From: Prostheceraeus crozeri
Taxonomy: Eukaryota; Platyhelminthes; Polycladida; Euryleptidae
Direction of reading: 5' to 3'
DNA: 64,000 nt
Assembly (NCBI GenBank): GCA_907163375.1
Contig: CAJQUW010007770.1
Location: forward strand, 124,001-188,000
Position numbers and translations under genes: made by a program. The notes below the pieces were generated by a model. It saw only the letters and a list, made by a program, of their open reading frames with translations. It was not told the DNA's origin and searched no databases. Each line of letters opens with the position of its first letter. The stretch's first letter is position 1. Positions 22,993 to 33,198 of the stretch are shown in pieces.

Positions 22993-23133
22993 CCCGAGAA
23001 CGAACCATCGGCTCTCTTAAGGGCCACCATGGGGCAAGACATGATAGAACCTCCTCGCGGTTTGCCCTGGGCAGTCTTCGGACTGGCGAATACTATCATT
23101 AAGTTGAATCTGCTATCAGTCGACTTGAACGTT
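22993..23133 (+). ncRNA. 3' module 3: histone-like stem-loop plus HDV-like ribozyme
   Basis: The stem-loop is at 23,010-23,025, followed by ACCAT. The ribozyme is at 23,031-23,099. Its L3 (TCCTCGC) is the same as the L3 of the genomic hepatitis delta ribozyme as I recall it. The terminal hairpin carries a change (TCGACTT for TCAACTT) that converts a pair to G.U, so pairing is kept. Confidence 0.88.
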
Positions 23134-23471
23134 GCAAATGAAGTTCGGTGTAATACTTCCTTTCGACGGGCGTTCCTGTAAAGGGCGGCGGTGAAACCCG
23201 TAGCTATGTATACCGCAAGGGACATTCGGCAATGGTCAATCTTGTTAAACCTCTCTGCGTCATGTTTGCAAGTGATTGCCTCTGTCTCAACGTAGTATGC
23301 ATTCGCGCCAGGGCGACATTTAGCCAACTGTCGAAGGTTGCCTAAAACTTTTCATTGCATACGTTATGAGAACCATGAGTTCTACCTGTCTCTATCAATG
23401 AGACGAATTGATGAATGGAATGAAATGGGAGGACACTCACGCGCCACACGCAACATAACACACTTCTCTCT
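23134..23471. other. Non-coding region of the Polinton after the third module
   Basis: No TATA box or gene is visible. The phrase GGCGTTCCTGT also occurs in the structured 5'-UTR intron at 20.5 kb, and a GGGCGGCGGTGAAACCCGT hairpin is possible. Confidence 0.4.
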
Positions 23472-24299
23472 TCCGTAGTCTAACAAGCTCTTTACACATG
23501 GATCGCAGTCGATTGCTATCCCTGTATCAGAAGTGTAAGCTATCTTAATTTTATTTGACACTATTTCATCTATCATCATCATCGTCCATATGAAATGTTT
23601 TAAGATTTACAAGTTAGACTAAGCGTGCTACTATTTCCAAATGAAAAAGTATACATGGTTAAATCATCCACTTAAGCCCATCCGTAGTCTAACAAGCTCT
23701 TTACACATGGATCGCAGTCGATTGCTATCCCTGTATCAGAAGTGTCAGCTATCTTAATTTTATTTGACACTATTTCATCTATCATCATCGTCCATATGAA
23801 ATGTTTTAAGATTTACAAGTTAGACTAAGCGTGCTACTATTTCCAAATGAAAATGTATACATGGTTAAATCATCCACTTAAGCCCATCCGTAGTCTAACA
23901 AGCTCTTTACACATGGATCGCAGTCGATTGCTATCCCTGTATCAGAAGTGTAAGCTATCTTAATTTTATTTGACACTATTTCATCTATCATCATCGTCCA
24001 TATGAAATGTTTTAAGATTTACAAGTTAGACTAAGCGTGCTACTATTTCCAAATGAAAATGTATACATGGTTAAATCATCCACTTAAGCCCATCCGTAGT
24101 CTAACAAGCTCTTTACACATGGATCGCAGTCGATTGCTATCCCTGTATCAGAAGTGTAAGCTATCTTAATTTTATTTGACACTATTTCATCTATCATCAT
24201 CGTCCATATGAAATGTTTTAAGATTTACAAGTTAGACTAAGCGTGCTACTATTTCCAAATGAAAATGTATACATGGTTAAATCATCCACTGAAGCCCCA
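23472..24299. repeat. Four-unit tandem array, 206-209-bp period
   Basis: Units start TCCGTAGTCTAACAAGCTC at 23,472, 23,681, 23,887 and 24,093. The first is 3 bp longer because of one extra CAT. Units are almost identical, so the array is recent or homogenised. Each contains GCAGTCGATTGCTATCCCTG, also found in the promoter region of the 84-residue gene. Its place between early-type genes and the polymerase would suit an enhancer or replication-associated element, but function is inferred. Confidence 0.9.
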
Positions 24300-24347
24300 T
24301 TCAAGTACGTCAGTATGAAAGCAAAGATAATATGAAATAAAAATTTA

Positions 24348-24743
24348 TTATGGCATGTATTTCAAAAGGTCTTCATCGTCAATATCGTCCCAGAGTCTGG
24401 CTTCACATAGATAGCAAAAACAGTTCAGTTGCTTTAATCGTTCTTCCACTGCGAGCCTCACTTTATCAATATACTCCCACTCCTCCATAGTTCGTGGCTG
24501 GGAGTTAGGGGTGTACCACTCCCATAATTGGTGGAGGAATTTCGTGCTGGTGATCTCCATCACATCGTCAGTATCGTACTGGAGATACTTCCACCTCACG
24601 CCTGTTAAGTCGGGACACTCCTTCTCACATACACTCTCTTCGTTGTCCGCTGGTAATAACACCTTCTCTACCTTCGTTGGAGCGTTTGGTGTTGAGGATG
24701 GAGAAGAGAATTTTGTGTTTGGTGTTGTCGGAGGGCTTGTCAT
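24348..24743 (-). CDS. Polinton accessory protein, 131 residues, acidic
   Basis: The family is not recognised. The first 30 residues are Ser/Thr/Pro/Asn-rich. The rest is acidic and aromatic, with MEEWEYIDKVRLAVEERL as a probable helix and a C-terminal CFCYLC pair followed by DDIDDEDLLKYMP. It lies tail-on to the tandem array and is divergent from the polymerase, sharing the promoter region 24,744-24,900. The ATG is the only one consistent with the long frame. Confidence 0.6.
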   Translation of the reverse strand: MTSPPTTPNTKFSSPSSTPNAPTKVEKVLLPADNEESVCEKECPDLTGVRWKYLQYDTDDVMEITSTKFLHQLWEWYTPNSQPRTMEEWEYIDKVRLAVEERLKQLNCFCYLCEARLWDDIDDEDLLKYMP

Positions 24744-24796
24744 GTTGACTGTGAATAATAACTTTGAAATGTTTTCTAATTCTTAAGTATCAACAA

Positions 24797-24848
24797 GCAA
24801 CCAATCAGAATGAACAGCCAATGAATGATGAATATGAAAGTATATATG
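24797..24848 (+). promoter_or_regulatory. CCAAT and TATA elements of the polymerase promoter
   Basis: AACCAATCAG near 24,797 and TATATATG at 24,841 stand 170-220 bp before the ATG at 25,021. The TATA run is nearly symmetrical and may also serve the divergent gene. Confidence 0.6.
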
Positions 24849-25020
24849 TAAAGTGACATTCGTGTCATTTCACTCTGTCTTTGAGACGCATAAGTGAACT
24901 GTTGTCTAGCGAATTCTGTTATTATTTGAGGCGTACAAGTGAATTCCAAATTTGAGACGTATTATTTGAGTGAAGTCTCTATCTTGTTGAAGTATCAAGC
25001 TTAAACATAATTTCGTTGAA

Positions 25021-28000
25021 ATGGTAAGTTGAAAATTTCTTCACTCATCTCCCTCAAACGTGTGGCTAATAGCATCTTCCTCAATTTCAGGCATCAACTT
25101 CATCACCAACACCCTCCCTTCTCGAGGAAAGTTTAGAGTTGTTGAGTCAAGGTAGGTTGTAACAATACACTGAGACTTGAACAGAGATGAAAGAATGATT
25201 TCTCTTTCAGGTGATGTGAGTTCCAGCTCAGGACTCTCGCGACAAGGCAACGAGTGGGAATGTGCCGACTGCGGACATATGTTTACAAGGAAGCACAGTC
25301 TCCTTCGACACATCAAACAACGTGTGTGTCAACGCAAAGCGGCGTCAATCTCCGGAGGTGAAGTTGATTCTGACGATGACATCTCCTTTCCTTGCGATTT
25401 GTGCCCTCTTTCTTTTGATAGTCACTTTCAGCGATCTTCGCACAGACTTCAACACACGCATGCAAATGATCACTACACCAACGGTACCTCTACCATCTCC
25501 CTCATTAATGTTTCACATAATAATTTAGTACGCGACTACTGCATGGAGTCCAATACTCAAATAGTAGATTTTCCTGAGTGGCTCCTTCAAAATTCAAACA
25601 TTATCGAAGCGCTCTTCAACAATTTAGACAATTTTAGAATGAAGGCGCTCATCTACCTTAAACTAAAATATATTAAGATAGATTTTCAAACGGGTCAAGT
25701 GACGGAGAGAATACAGTTTCATGTTCCTTCCTCTTCCGCAACCGAAGTTGTAGACTGCGAGTCTTGGCTAAATTTTCACATTCAATGTTTAAAATCAAAT
25801 GTAGATAAATTCAATCAACGCGACAGCGCTCTCATTTTTGATGGTGTGGACTCAGCCATATTCAAAATTTCACTATTAGAAAGTCATGCAGCTCGAGGTA
25901 CATTTAAACTACCAAAAACGTTGTATAATAAGAAAGCTGTCATCAATGTCGATTGTAAATCACAGTGTTTCAAATATGCAGTCCTATCCATCCTTCACTA
26001 TAATGATATCAACGCGAATCGAAATCATACCTATAGCTATAGACAGTGGGAGGATGAACTAGACTTTGAAGGTTGTGATAGTAACAACATGAAAATCAAA
26101 GATGTAGAAACGTTCGAAAAACATAATAAGATTAAAATTGTCGTTCACGTGTGGGAGAAGGGGTTGAAGGGTGCCCGCTATAATTCACGTTCAACTTGTT
26201 ATGAACATGTAGTCAACCTCTTATTAGTAAAACAAGATGATAGCGAGGAATGGCACTACTGTGGTATTCCCAAAATCTCTCGCTTGTACACTCACTTGGG
26301 GCACTCTAAAAGAGGTGAACATTTTGTATGCGACCGCTGCATCCGCTCCTTTTGGAGTAAAGATAAATTTGAAACTCACTATGAATGGTGCAAGCGAGGT
26401 AAATTACAAATGGAACGCATGCCCAAAGATAAAATATTTTCACATAGGGATAATGGTGACGAATTAAGTCCCCTGCGTGTCATTTACGCAGACATAGAAT
26501 GCTACATTGATGATATCATCCACAAGCCAGCAGCCATATCCTGCTATGAAGTATGGCATGACCACTTTAGGAATAGACAAAACAAAATGCATACTTGGCA
26601 AGGTGAAGATTGCATTTCAAAATTTCTAGAATTTCTCGATAAAGCTGCTAAATTTCAACAATCATATGATTCCCAATTGCAGCGTAAGTCACTACATATG
26701 TCAGATGAAGACAAACAAAAATTTGAAAGTTGCACATCCTGTCCTAAATGTCATAAAACGTTTGATGACGATAAAATTAAGAAAGTGCGTGATCATGATC
26801 ACATCACTGGTAAATTTAGAAACGCACTCTGCTCCAAATGTAACTTTTCACTTAGGTTGAGACGTCGTGTACTACCCGTCATTTTTCATAACTTTAAGGG
26901 CTATGACAGTCATATGCTCATAAAAGGAGGGTTGAGCCAGATGAAATCGTGGCAGTTCAATGTTATAGCACAAACGAGAGAAAAATTCATGGCAATGACA
27001 GCAAAAGTACCAGTAGATAAAACTAAAGAAAATAAGACAGTCTTCTTCGAAATAAAATTTTTAGATTCATTTCAATTCATGTCAGCGTCACTAGCTTCTC
27101 TCGTTCGTAATCTCAAGTTTCTTCCCCATAGTCAAACTTTGAAGAAACACTATCCAAACTTAACGGATGAAATAATCACTCGCAAAGGAGTCTTTCCTTA
27201 TGCGTATTTTAGCTCAATGTCTAAACTAAATGAAACAACCCTTCCTTCCATTGACAAATTCAAAAACGATTTGACGGGTGAAGATTGTCCAGTAGAGGAC
27301 TATGAACATGCTCAAGAGGCATGGTTAAAATTTGATTGTAAAACGTTTGGCGATTATATGATCGCTTACTTAGAATTAGATGTCATTTTGCTGGCTGATG
27401 TCTTTCAGGAATTTCGACGAGTGGCATTAGAAGAAGACAAATTAGATCCTGTCCACTTTGTCAGTCTACCAGCCATGTCCTTTAAATCAGCCTTTTAAAA
27501 TGACTGGTGAGACCATTCATCTCTTACAAGACCCGGAGATGTATAATATATTTGAGCGCGGAATACGCGGTGGTCTCACATTTGTAAATAAACATCATAT
27601 AAAATCTGAAACAGTAGGTGATGATCATATCCACCCAAAGTACTATGACCAAAATAATTTATATGGCAGTTCACTGTCTAAACCACTACCTCATTCCGAG
27701 TTTAGTTGGTTAAATCAAGATGAGCTTGAGTATTACTCCAACCCTTCAAACATACTGAAGATTCCAGATGAAGGTGATTGGGGATATTATTTTGAAGTGG
27801 ATTTGATTTATCCAAATAGCATTAAAAATAAAACTGCTGATTTCCCACTCGCACCTGAATCTGGTGAAGTGACTGAAGATATGTTTTCACCATTCATGTC
27901 ACAATTTCATAATAACTTAACAGAGTGTGGACAGCCAAGGTATAAACCATGCCGCAAACTTTTACTCACCCAATATGATAAGAAAAATTATCTCGTACAC

Positions 28001-28996
28001 TTCTGCATATTAAAATTCTATTTAGAAATGGGCATGCTTCTAAAGTCAGTTCACCGCATTATCAAATTTAGACAGAAAGCCTTCCTCAAACCCTACATAG
28101 ATAGTAACAGTCAAAAACGTGCACTCGCCCAAAATAATTTTGAAAAGGATTTTTATAAATATAAGAATAACAGTCTATTCGGAAAGACCATGGAGGATGT
28201 TAGAAAACGTATGAACTACAAACTAGTCGTTGATGAACAAAAATATCACAAATTGACCTCATCACCTCTTTTCATTGATAGAGACATCATCGATGAGGAT
28301 CTTGTAGGTGTTAAAATGATAAAATCAGAAGTTGAGTTGTGCAAACCCATCTATATTGGGCAAGCCGTTTTAGATTATTCCAAGCTTGAAATGTATCAAC
28401 TCTTCTACAAAATATTAAAACCATGCCCTCTCGTAAAAGAGGTTCGCTTGCTGGGTGGTGATACAGATAGTTTCTTTTTAGGAATTACCACTCAAAAAGA
28501 TTTAAATTTTAATGAAGTAGGCAAGTCATTAGAAAAATATTTCGACACATCTAACTACAATCCCACTCATCCACTCTATTCCATACAGAATAAAGCCAAA
28601 CTTGGTTGTTTTAAGGATGAAACAGCAGGAAAGGAAATAGATGAAATGATTCTCCTCCGTCCTAAAATGTATTCCATGAAATTAAAAGAATGTGCAGATA
28701 GTATTAAGCGTGCTAAAGGTATATCAAAATCCATTGTTCATAAAATGAAACATCGCTCCTATAAGAAGGCCTATAAAAATAAAAATATAACGTTTGTCAA
28801 TATGACAATCTTAAAATCTCAAGTTCATACTGTGAAAACGTACACGTTCAAGAAACGAGCACTTTCAGCATGGGAGGATAAGAGGTGTTGGATAGGACAT
28901 AACACATCTCTTCCACATGGACATCCTGACACAAACATACCTCCACCCAAAAGAATAAAACTCACGCTACCACATTCAGGAGATGTATTGACATAA
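25021..28996 (+). CDS. Polinton protein-primed DNA polymerase B
   Basis: The gene encodes the replicative polymerase of the element, a family B enzyme primed by a protein as in adenoviruses. The N-terminal part has Cys/His fingers (CADCGHMFTRKHSLLRHIK, CDLCPLSF). A 3'-5' exonuclease domain follows (YADIEC, HNFKGYDSH, YLELDVILLADVF) with a zinc/HNH-like insert (HDHITGKFRNALCSKC). The polymerase domain has motif A (QNNLYGSSLSKPLP), motif B (KNNSLFGKTME) and motif C (GGDTDSFF). The full length, about 1,250-1,300 residues, is usual for Polintons. Two short candidate introns sit at the 5' end (25,024-25,090 directly after the ATG, and 25,152-25,210). It looks nearly whole, with about one apparent break. 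Confidence 0.93.
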
Positions 28997-29145
28997 TCAA
29001 CTTTAACTCAGTATTTTGATGTTGCTTTTTGTAGATATACATGGTTGTTTTATGTATCGCATGAGATCGTTTCTTCCTTGTGAATATATGCCTACAGTCA
29101 GCCCATTCCCCCTATATCTGTGAAAAGACTTTTTCATATACATAT

Positions 29146-29160
29146 TTTTATTTCAATAAA
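29146..29160. terminator. Bidirectional poly(A) signal
   Basis: TTTATTTCAATAAA gives AATAAA on both strands, serving the polymerase gene on the plus strand and the convergent virion-protein gene on the minus strand. This contrasts with the ribozyme-ended genes at the left. Confidence 0.7.
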
Positions 29161-29175
29161 CATATCACAATGACT

Positions 29176-30726
29176 TCACTTTGTTTTCCGAAACACTAAC
29201 GTTATGAGGGATTTAGTATCTTTCACGTGGATGCACTCTTGTAAACCATTGGTAATTTTGATAGCAATAGAGGGTATAGTTTGTTTGACGACGAGATGAT
29301 AGAAAATAGATTCAAACATCTTCTCGACTATTCCATATGAAGCGTCTTTATCATGAATGAAATCGCGTAAAATGTATTCTTTTTTCTCACCAACAGAAAT
29401 AGGTAAAATCAAATCACTTTGAATGTAAAGGTGCTGTTCATGTTTATCAAGTGTCATTGGTGTTTCTATACCAATCGTATGCGCAGCAGCAAACACTGTT
29501 TGTAGCATTGAAAAACCAAAGAGTTTTTTCAAATTTTTACTCAATTGACATTGAATGTCATCACCCAGTTTCAGAACAACGCGTTGATTATCAATTGAAA
29601 ACGAAATGTGGTGTGTCTTTACATCATATTTACTTTTCATCACATGCTTCAACTTCTGTTGTATATAAGGATTTACTACATGAATGAAGCTTTCAACTGT
29701 ATGATATAGACGCGGCATTATATTGATAGCAACTTTAGATTCTTCATAAGACTGGTAAATTTTCTTGATGCGATCGCCATAGATGTCCACCCACCATTCA
29801 TCATTAACTGAATCAGCTTTAGTGTGATATTCATGAGAAGCATACACCACACCGCTTCCAATAATAGGTGTATAATGTCTTACAAAATGACGCAAGGTTG
29901 GAGAGAAATAAACTGTAAGTTTGTCATTATATTTCTGAATAACCAACTTATTTTTGTCCGCCATAATTTTCTCTCCATACTTCTTGTCCACAGTCTCATT
30001 CCATCGTTTTACTAACTCAATAAGTGATAAAGGTTGAACACCACGCTTTTTCAAAATGATGCGTTCTTCGCATTCTACAACATCTTCATCAAATATTTTA
30101 AATCTATAATGAAATTTGTTGATTCGATTTGAATAAACTTTTTTAACATTTGCAGTAGCAATTGACGTTAGATGTAGTCCATGACCAAAACCAAGATGTG
30201 GATAGAATTCACTATCCAACCTCAGCGTAAGACCTTTAGTAAAAGAATGAAAGCGGAGGAACTGTCTCCCACTCCAATGATAGATAGTAAACTCATAAGC
30301 TTTCTGATTTTTATTCTTCATGATGGAAGTATTACCACTGTTGAATGCCTTAATAATTTTCTCATTCCCAAATGGCTCATAAGAATCTGATTTTATCTGA
30401 ATCCATTCATAGTTCCACTTTCCATCTGATGTTAAATTGTATGGGAACTGGAATGCATTATTCATCGTTATTCCATCATGGGTGCGAGGAGTCAATATCA
30501 TTTTTTCCAAATCATTCACATTCTGAATATTGCTATCATAGCAAATACTAGAAACGCCAACCTCCCATTCACCTTCTAAATGCAGTGGGCGATTTAATTC
30601 TACTCGATAGTCTGATGGTTTATTTTTGGGAAATTTATTCATAGAAGCATTACTGGGTAAGTAGATTAGAAACGAGTCCTTATTTTCACTTTCCATATTA
30701 TTCACATTGGAAAAATATATTAGCAT
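29176..30726 (-). CDS. Polinton virion-type structural protein A
   Basis: This protein of about 516 residues has the N-terminal signature LPSNASMNKFPKNKPSDY followed by LEGEWEVGVSSICY. I recall the signature from proteins beside the capsid gene in many animal Polintons, where they are treated as virion components (possibly penton, fibre or minor capsid). No membrane segment or enzyme motif is visible, and the body looks beta-rich. A second ATG at residue 11 (MESENKDSF) is an equally good start. It is a paralogue of the next gene and lies 9 bp after it in the same direction. Confidence 0.75.
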   Translation of the reverse strand: MLIYFSNVNNMESENKDSFLIYLPSNASMNKFPKNKPSDYRVELNRPLHLEGEWEVGVSSICYDSNIQNVNDLEKMILTPRTHDGITMNNAFQFPYNLTSDGKWNYEWIQIKSDSYEPFGNEKIIKAFNSGNTSIMKNKNQKAYEFTIYHWSGRQFLRFHSFTKGLTLRLDSEFYPHLGFGHGLHLTSIATANVKKVYSNRINKFHYRFKIFDEDVVECEERIILKKRGVQPLSLIELVKRWNETVDKKYGEKIMADKNKLVIQKYNDKLTVYFSPTLRHFVRHYTPIIGSGVVYASHEYHTKADSVNDEWWVDIYGDRIKKIYQSYEESKVAINIMPRLYHTVESFIHVVNPYIQQKLKHVMKSKYDVKTHHISFSIDNQRVVLKLGDDIQCQLSKNLKKLFGFSMLQTVFAAAHTIGIETPMTLDKHEQHLYIQSDLILPISVGEKKEYILRDFIHDKDASYGIVEKMFESIFYHLVVKQTIPSIAIKITNGLQECIHVKDTKSLITLVFRKTK

Positions 30727-30735
30727 ACTTTTGCA

Positions 30736-32133
30736 TTAACTCTTCATTCGGAAATGGAGTGTGATACTTGTCACAGCATCTTTATGAAAAGGAATCAACG
30801 CACCAGCATCGTCATAAATGGCAATATCAATTTGTGGGATGTAGTTTGATTTCAGCTTTGTATAATGCACTTTCTTGAAAGTATGCTCAGATAAAATACT
30901 GCAGCTTTTTGGCTGGTATGGTATCATTGCTAGCAATGGAGCTTCAACATCTCCCACACGTACATCTTCACCAATATTGGAATATATCTGAAAATAGTTA
31001 ATACGACGCGATAGCGACATGTCTGCGCTAGCTTTGGTTACAGTACCACTTTTAAAGATATTTTGGTCAAAACCCAAAATGTCCATTAGAGTTTTATCCA
31101 TAATTAGTTCAATACCTTTTCCACTTATAGTGAGAGACAAAGTACCTTCTTTTTCAGAAAATGAAATATGTTGCTCATTAATCACTTCATTTAAATAATC
31201 TACAACCAATTTAACCGAAGTAATAATGCGAGGCATCAACACTCTTGTTTCATGTAAGATACCACCTAAAGGCTCTACACACTTTCTGTATAAAGATACG
31301 GACCATTCTGTATCAAATTGATTTGGCCTTTCACATGGTAAATGTTGCATATCAGATTTTCCATGAACAGCTGCAGAACGATGTCGTAAGAACTGATGAA
31401 AATCTTTTGAACAAACTAATACTAGATCATCATCATTTAATTTGCTTATTGCAATATGATTAGATGATTTAATATAAGTCAATGTTGCCACTTGTTTACC
31501 ATCAACTCGAAGGAGATAATTAAATTTCTTCAATAATGTTTCAGGAGTCATGTTTGTCTTTCTTGGCTTAATCACAATCTTCTTCACCAACGTCTTCTCA
31601 TTTCTTGGAATAAGATCTACATAATAAGCTTCCTCTCGATATATTAACTGTTTATGACCACTTATGTGGTAATTAACGTTAAAATTATCATAGCTTGTTA
31701 AGGCGCTAGCGAGGTAACCTAAATCATTTCTTAAACTTGGACTTAAACCAACAATCCAATCTTTCTCAACTACATGATGCACATAATTATAATCATCATT
31801 GTGCGGAGTAAATTGGACAATATGTTTACTCGCTTTATTCAAGAAATCATATATAAACTTTTTACATGATAAGAGATCTTTCTTTGGCCACTGTGGAATG
31901 TATACTCGGCACCCCTTTTCACATTGATAAGCAGCTGTACGCCTCATATTAATAGTCATCACCTCATGATCAAAAGTATAGACACAGTTGCTATAAACAA
32001 GTTGAGTGACACCCACTTCCCAATTTCCATTTAGCTGTTGTGCATGATCAATGGGAGTAGAAAAGAGTGCGGCTCGATTACTAGTAAATCTCTTTGTAAC
32101 CGCATTGCTAAGCAAAATATGATAAAACGACAT
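30736..32133 (-). CDS. Polinton virion-type structural protein B (paralogue of A)
   Basis: This protein of about 465 residues starts MSFYHILLSNAVTKRF and carries the same LNGNWEVGVTQLVY motif near residue 40 as its neighbour. It also shares the central ISFSEKEGTLSL and LILMDKTL-type beta-strand pattern before FGF or LGF. The tandem pair has probably arisen by duplication. The start codon is only 35 bp from that of the divergent small plus-strand gene, so the two promoters must overlap. Which capsid role it has is not decidable from sequence alone. Confidence 0.72.
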   Translation of the reverse strand: MSFYHILLSNAVTKRFTSNRAALFSTPIDHAQQLNGNWEVGVTQLVYSNCVYTFDHEVMTINMRRTAAYQCEKGCRVYIPQWPKKDLLSCKKFIYDFLNKASKHIVQFTPHNDDYNYVHHVVEKDWIVGLSPSLRNDLGYLASALTSYDNFNVNYHISGHKQLIYREEAYYVDLIPRNEKTLVKKIVIKPRKTNMTPETLLKKFNYLLRVDGKQVATLTYIKSSNHIAISKLNDDDLVLVCSKDFHQFLRHRSAAVHGKSDMQHLPCERPNQFDTEWSVSLYRKCVEPLGGILHETRVLMPRIITSVKLVVDYLNEVINEQHISFSEKEGTLSLTISGKGIELIMDKTLMDILGFDQNIFKSGTVTKASADMSLSRRINYFQIYSNIGEDVRVGDVEAPLLAMIPYQPKSCSILSEHTFKKVHYTKLKSNYIPQIDIAIYDDAGALIPFHKDAVTSITLHFRMKS

Positions 32134-32168
32134 TTTTATATTGCTGATCTGCAACTTTGCATAACATC

Positions 32169-32525
32169 ATGAAGACTTGGATTTTGGACTCTCTACAATA
32201 TATCAGAGTTGATCGTGATGGAAACGTACATTTCAAAAATTCTCATGGTCATACATCAAGAGGAATTACATTAACATGGCGACAATTTGTCAACCTCAAT
32301 GATATCATGAGGGATTTGGAATATTTTGAAACATTAAGATTCATCTCCTTGGGTGATCAAGTTTGGCTTCAACATTACAGAAATGAAATTCAAATCTACC
32401 ATTCTCATTCCGCAAACTGTTTCTCATTTCGCAAATACAATTGGGAGAAGTATAGAAGATATATACATCGCTCCATCATGACATTTATTCGTCGTGAGTT
32501 CATCGCCCTACTATGCAAATCTTAA
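32169..32525 (+). CDS. PC4-like small protein, copy 1
   Basis: This 118-residue protein contains NVHFKNSHGHTSRGITLTWRQFVNLNDIMRDL. The pattern 'strands, then GI-L-W--F--L--I--I' resembles the coactivator PC4/Sub1 fold, whose core ends in GISL-PEQW--LKE-I. A second similar strand-plus-helix half follows (VWLQHYRNEIQIYHS, WEKYRRYIHRSI). PC4 proteins bind single-stranded DNA and help RNA polymerase II initiation. It is the first of three plus-strand genes, next to a TBP homologue, which supports a transcription role. The fold call is my inference from pattern only. Confidence 0.5.
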   Translation: MKTWILDSLQYIRVDRDGNVHFKNSHGHTSRGITLTWRQFVNLNDIMRDLEYFETLRFISLGDQVWLQHYRNEIQIYHSHSANCFSFRKYNWEKYRRYIHRSIMTFIRREFIALLCKS

Positions 32526-32547
32526 TCAGACATGACTACCACACATC

Positions 32548-33198
32548 ATGAGTTGGAAATTAGATTCCCTACAACGCATTGAAACGGATCATGATCGAAA
32601 CGTCTATTTCAAAGATTCAACTGGAAATGTGAGAAGAGAGTTTGCTTTATCTTATCGTCATTTTCAATCTCTACATCATATCATGAAGGACTTGAAATAC
32701 TTCTATATGAAAAGACATTCACGTATTGGAAATCGCATCTGGCTGCGCGTCAACAATCGGCGAATTCAACTCTATCATTCCCAACTTCATACTAACTTCA
32801 CATTTCATCAAGGTAGTTGGGAAAAGTATAAAAAGAAGGTACATCGCTCAATTTACTCATTCTTTCATCATGAAGCGCCATCGCTACACCATCGTCAACA
32901 TTCTACGTCGCTTCAGACTCTACACCAAAATCGATCTCACCACATTACACCAACACCTTCCAAACAGCAAGTATTATCCGGGCCGACCTCAAATGTTAGT
33001 GGTGAAGATGAACAATTCACGGAATCTTCAACTCTTCCCAAATGGGACTGTACAGATTCTCGGCGCCCTTTCTCATTCATCGGCGCAGTCAATGCGCTTA
33101 GAGCTACAAAGACTACTACGTCGGATATGGAAGAGGGAGAGGTGTGTGATGTCGAATCTGACTGTGGACAATATGGTGATCTCTACTCAATTGAGTGA
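32548..33198 (+). CDS. PC4-like small protein, copy 2
   Basis: It is clearly paralogous to the preceding gene over about 108 residues (LDSLQRIETDHDRNVYFKD, FQSLHHIMKDLKYF, IQLYHSQ, WEKYKKKVHRSI), so the pair is a tandem duplication. Beyond residue 108 the frame continues for about 108 more residues of low-complexity Ser/His/Thr-rich and then acidic sequence. That extension overlaps the TBP-like gene in a different frame, and it may be a real tail or a chance open frame. Function as for copy 1: possible single-stranded DNA binding and transcription support. Confidence 0.55.
   Translation: MSWKLDSLQRIETDHDRNVYFKDSTGNVRREFALSYRHFQSLHHIMKDLKYFYMKRHSRIGNRIWLRVNNRRIQLYHSQLHTNFTFHQGSWEKYKKKVHRSIYSFFHHEAPSLHHRQHSTSLQTLHQNRSHHITPTPSKQQVLSGPTSNVSGEDEQFTESSTLPKWDCTDSRRPFSFIGAVNALRATKTTTSDMEEGEVCDVESDCGQYGDLYSIE

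Noticed and set aside
22947-23327. A 126-codon minus-strand frame
   Set aside because: It runs through the third ribozyme module and has no motif. Structure of the plus-strand RNA explains the sequence better.
23472-24299. CRISPR-like array
   Set aside because: The repeated units are 206 bp and directly adjoining, without spacers, in a eukaryotic virus-like element. It is an ordinary tandem array.
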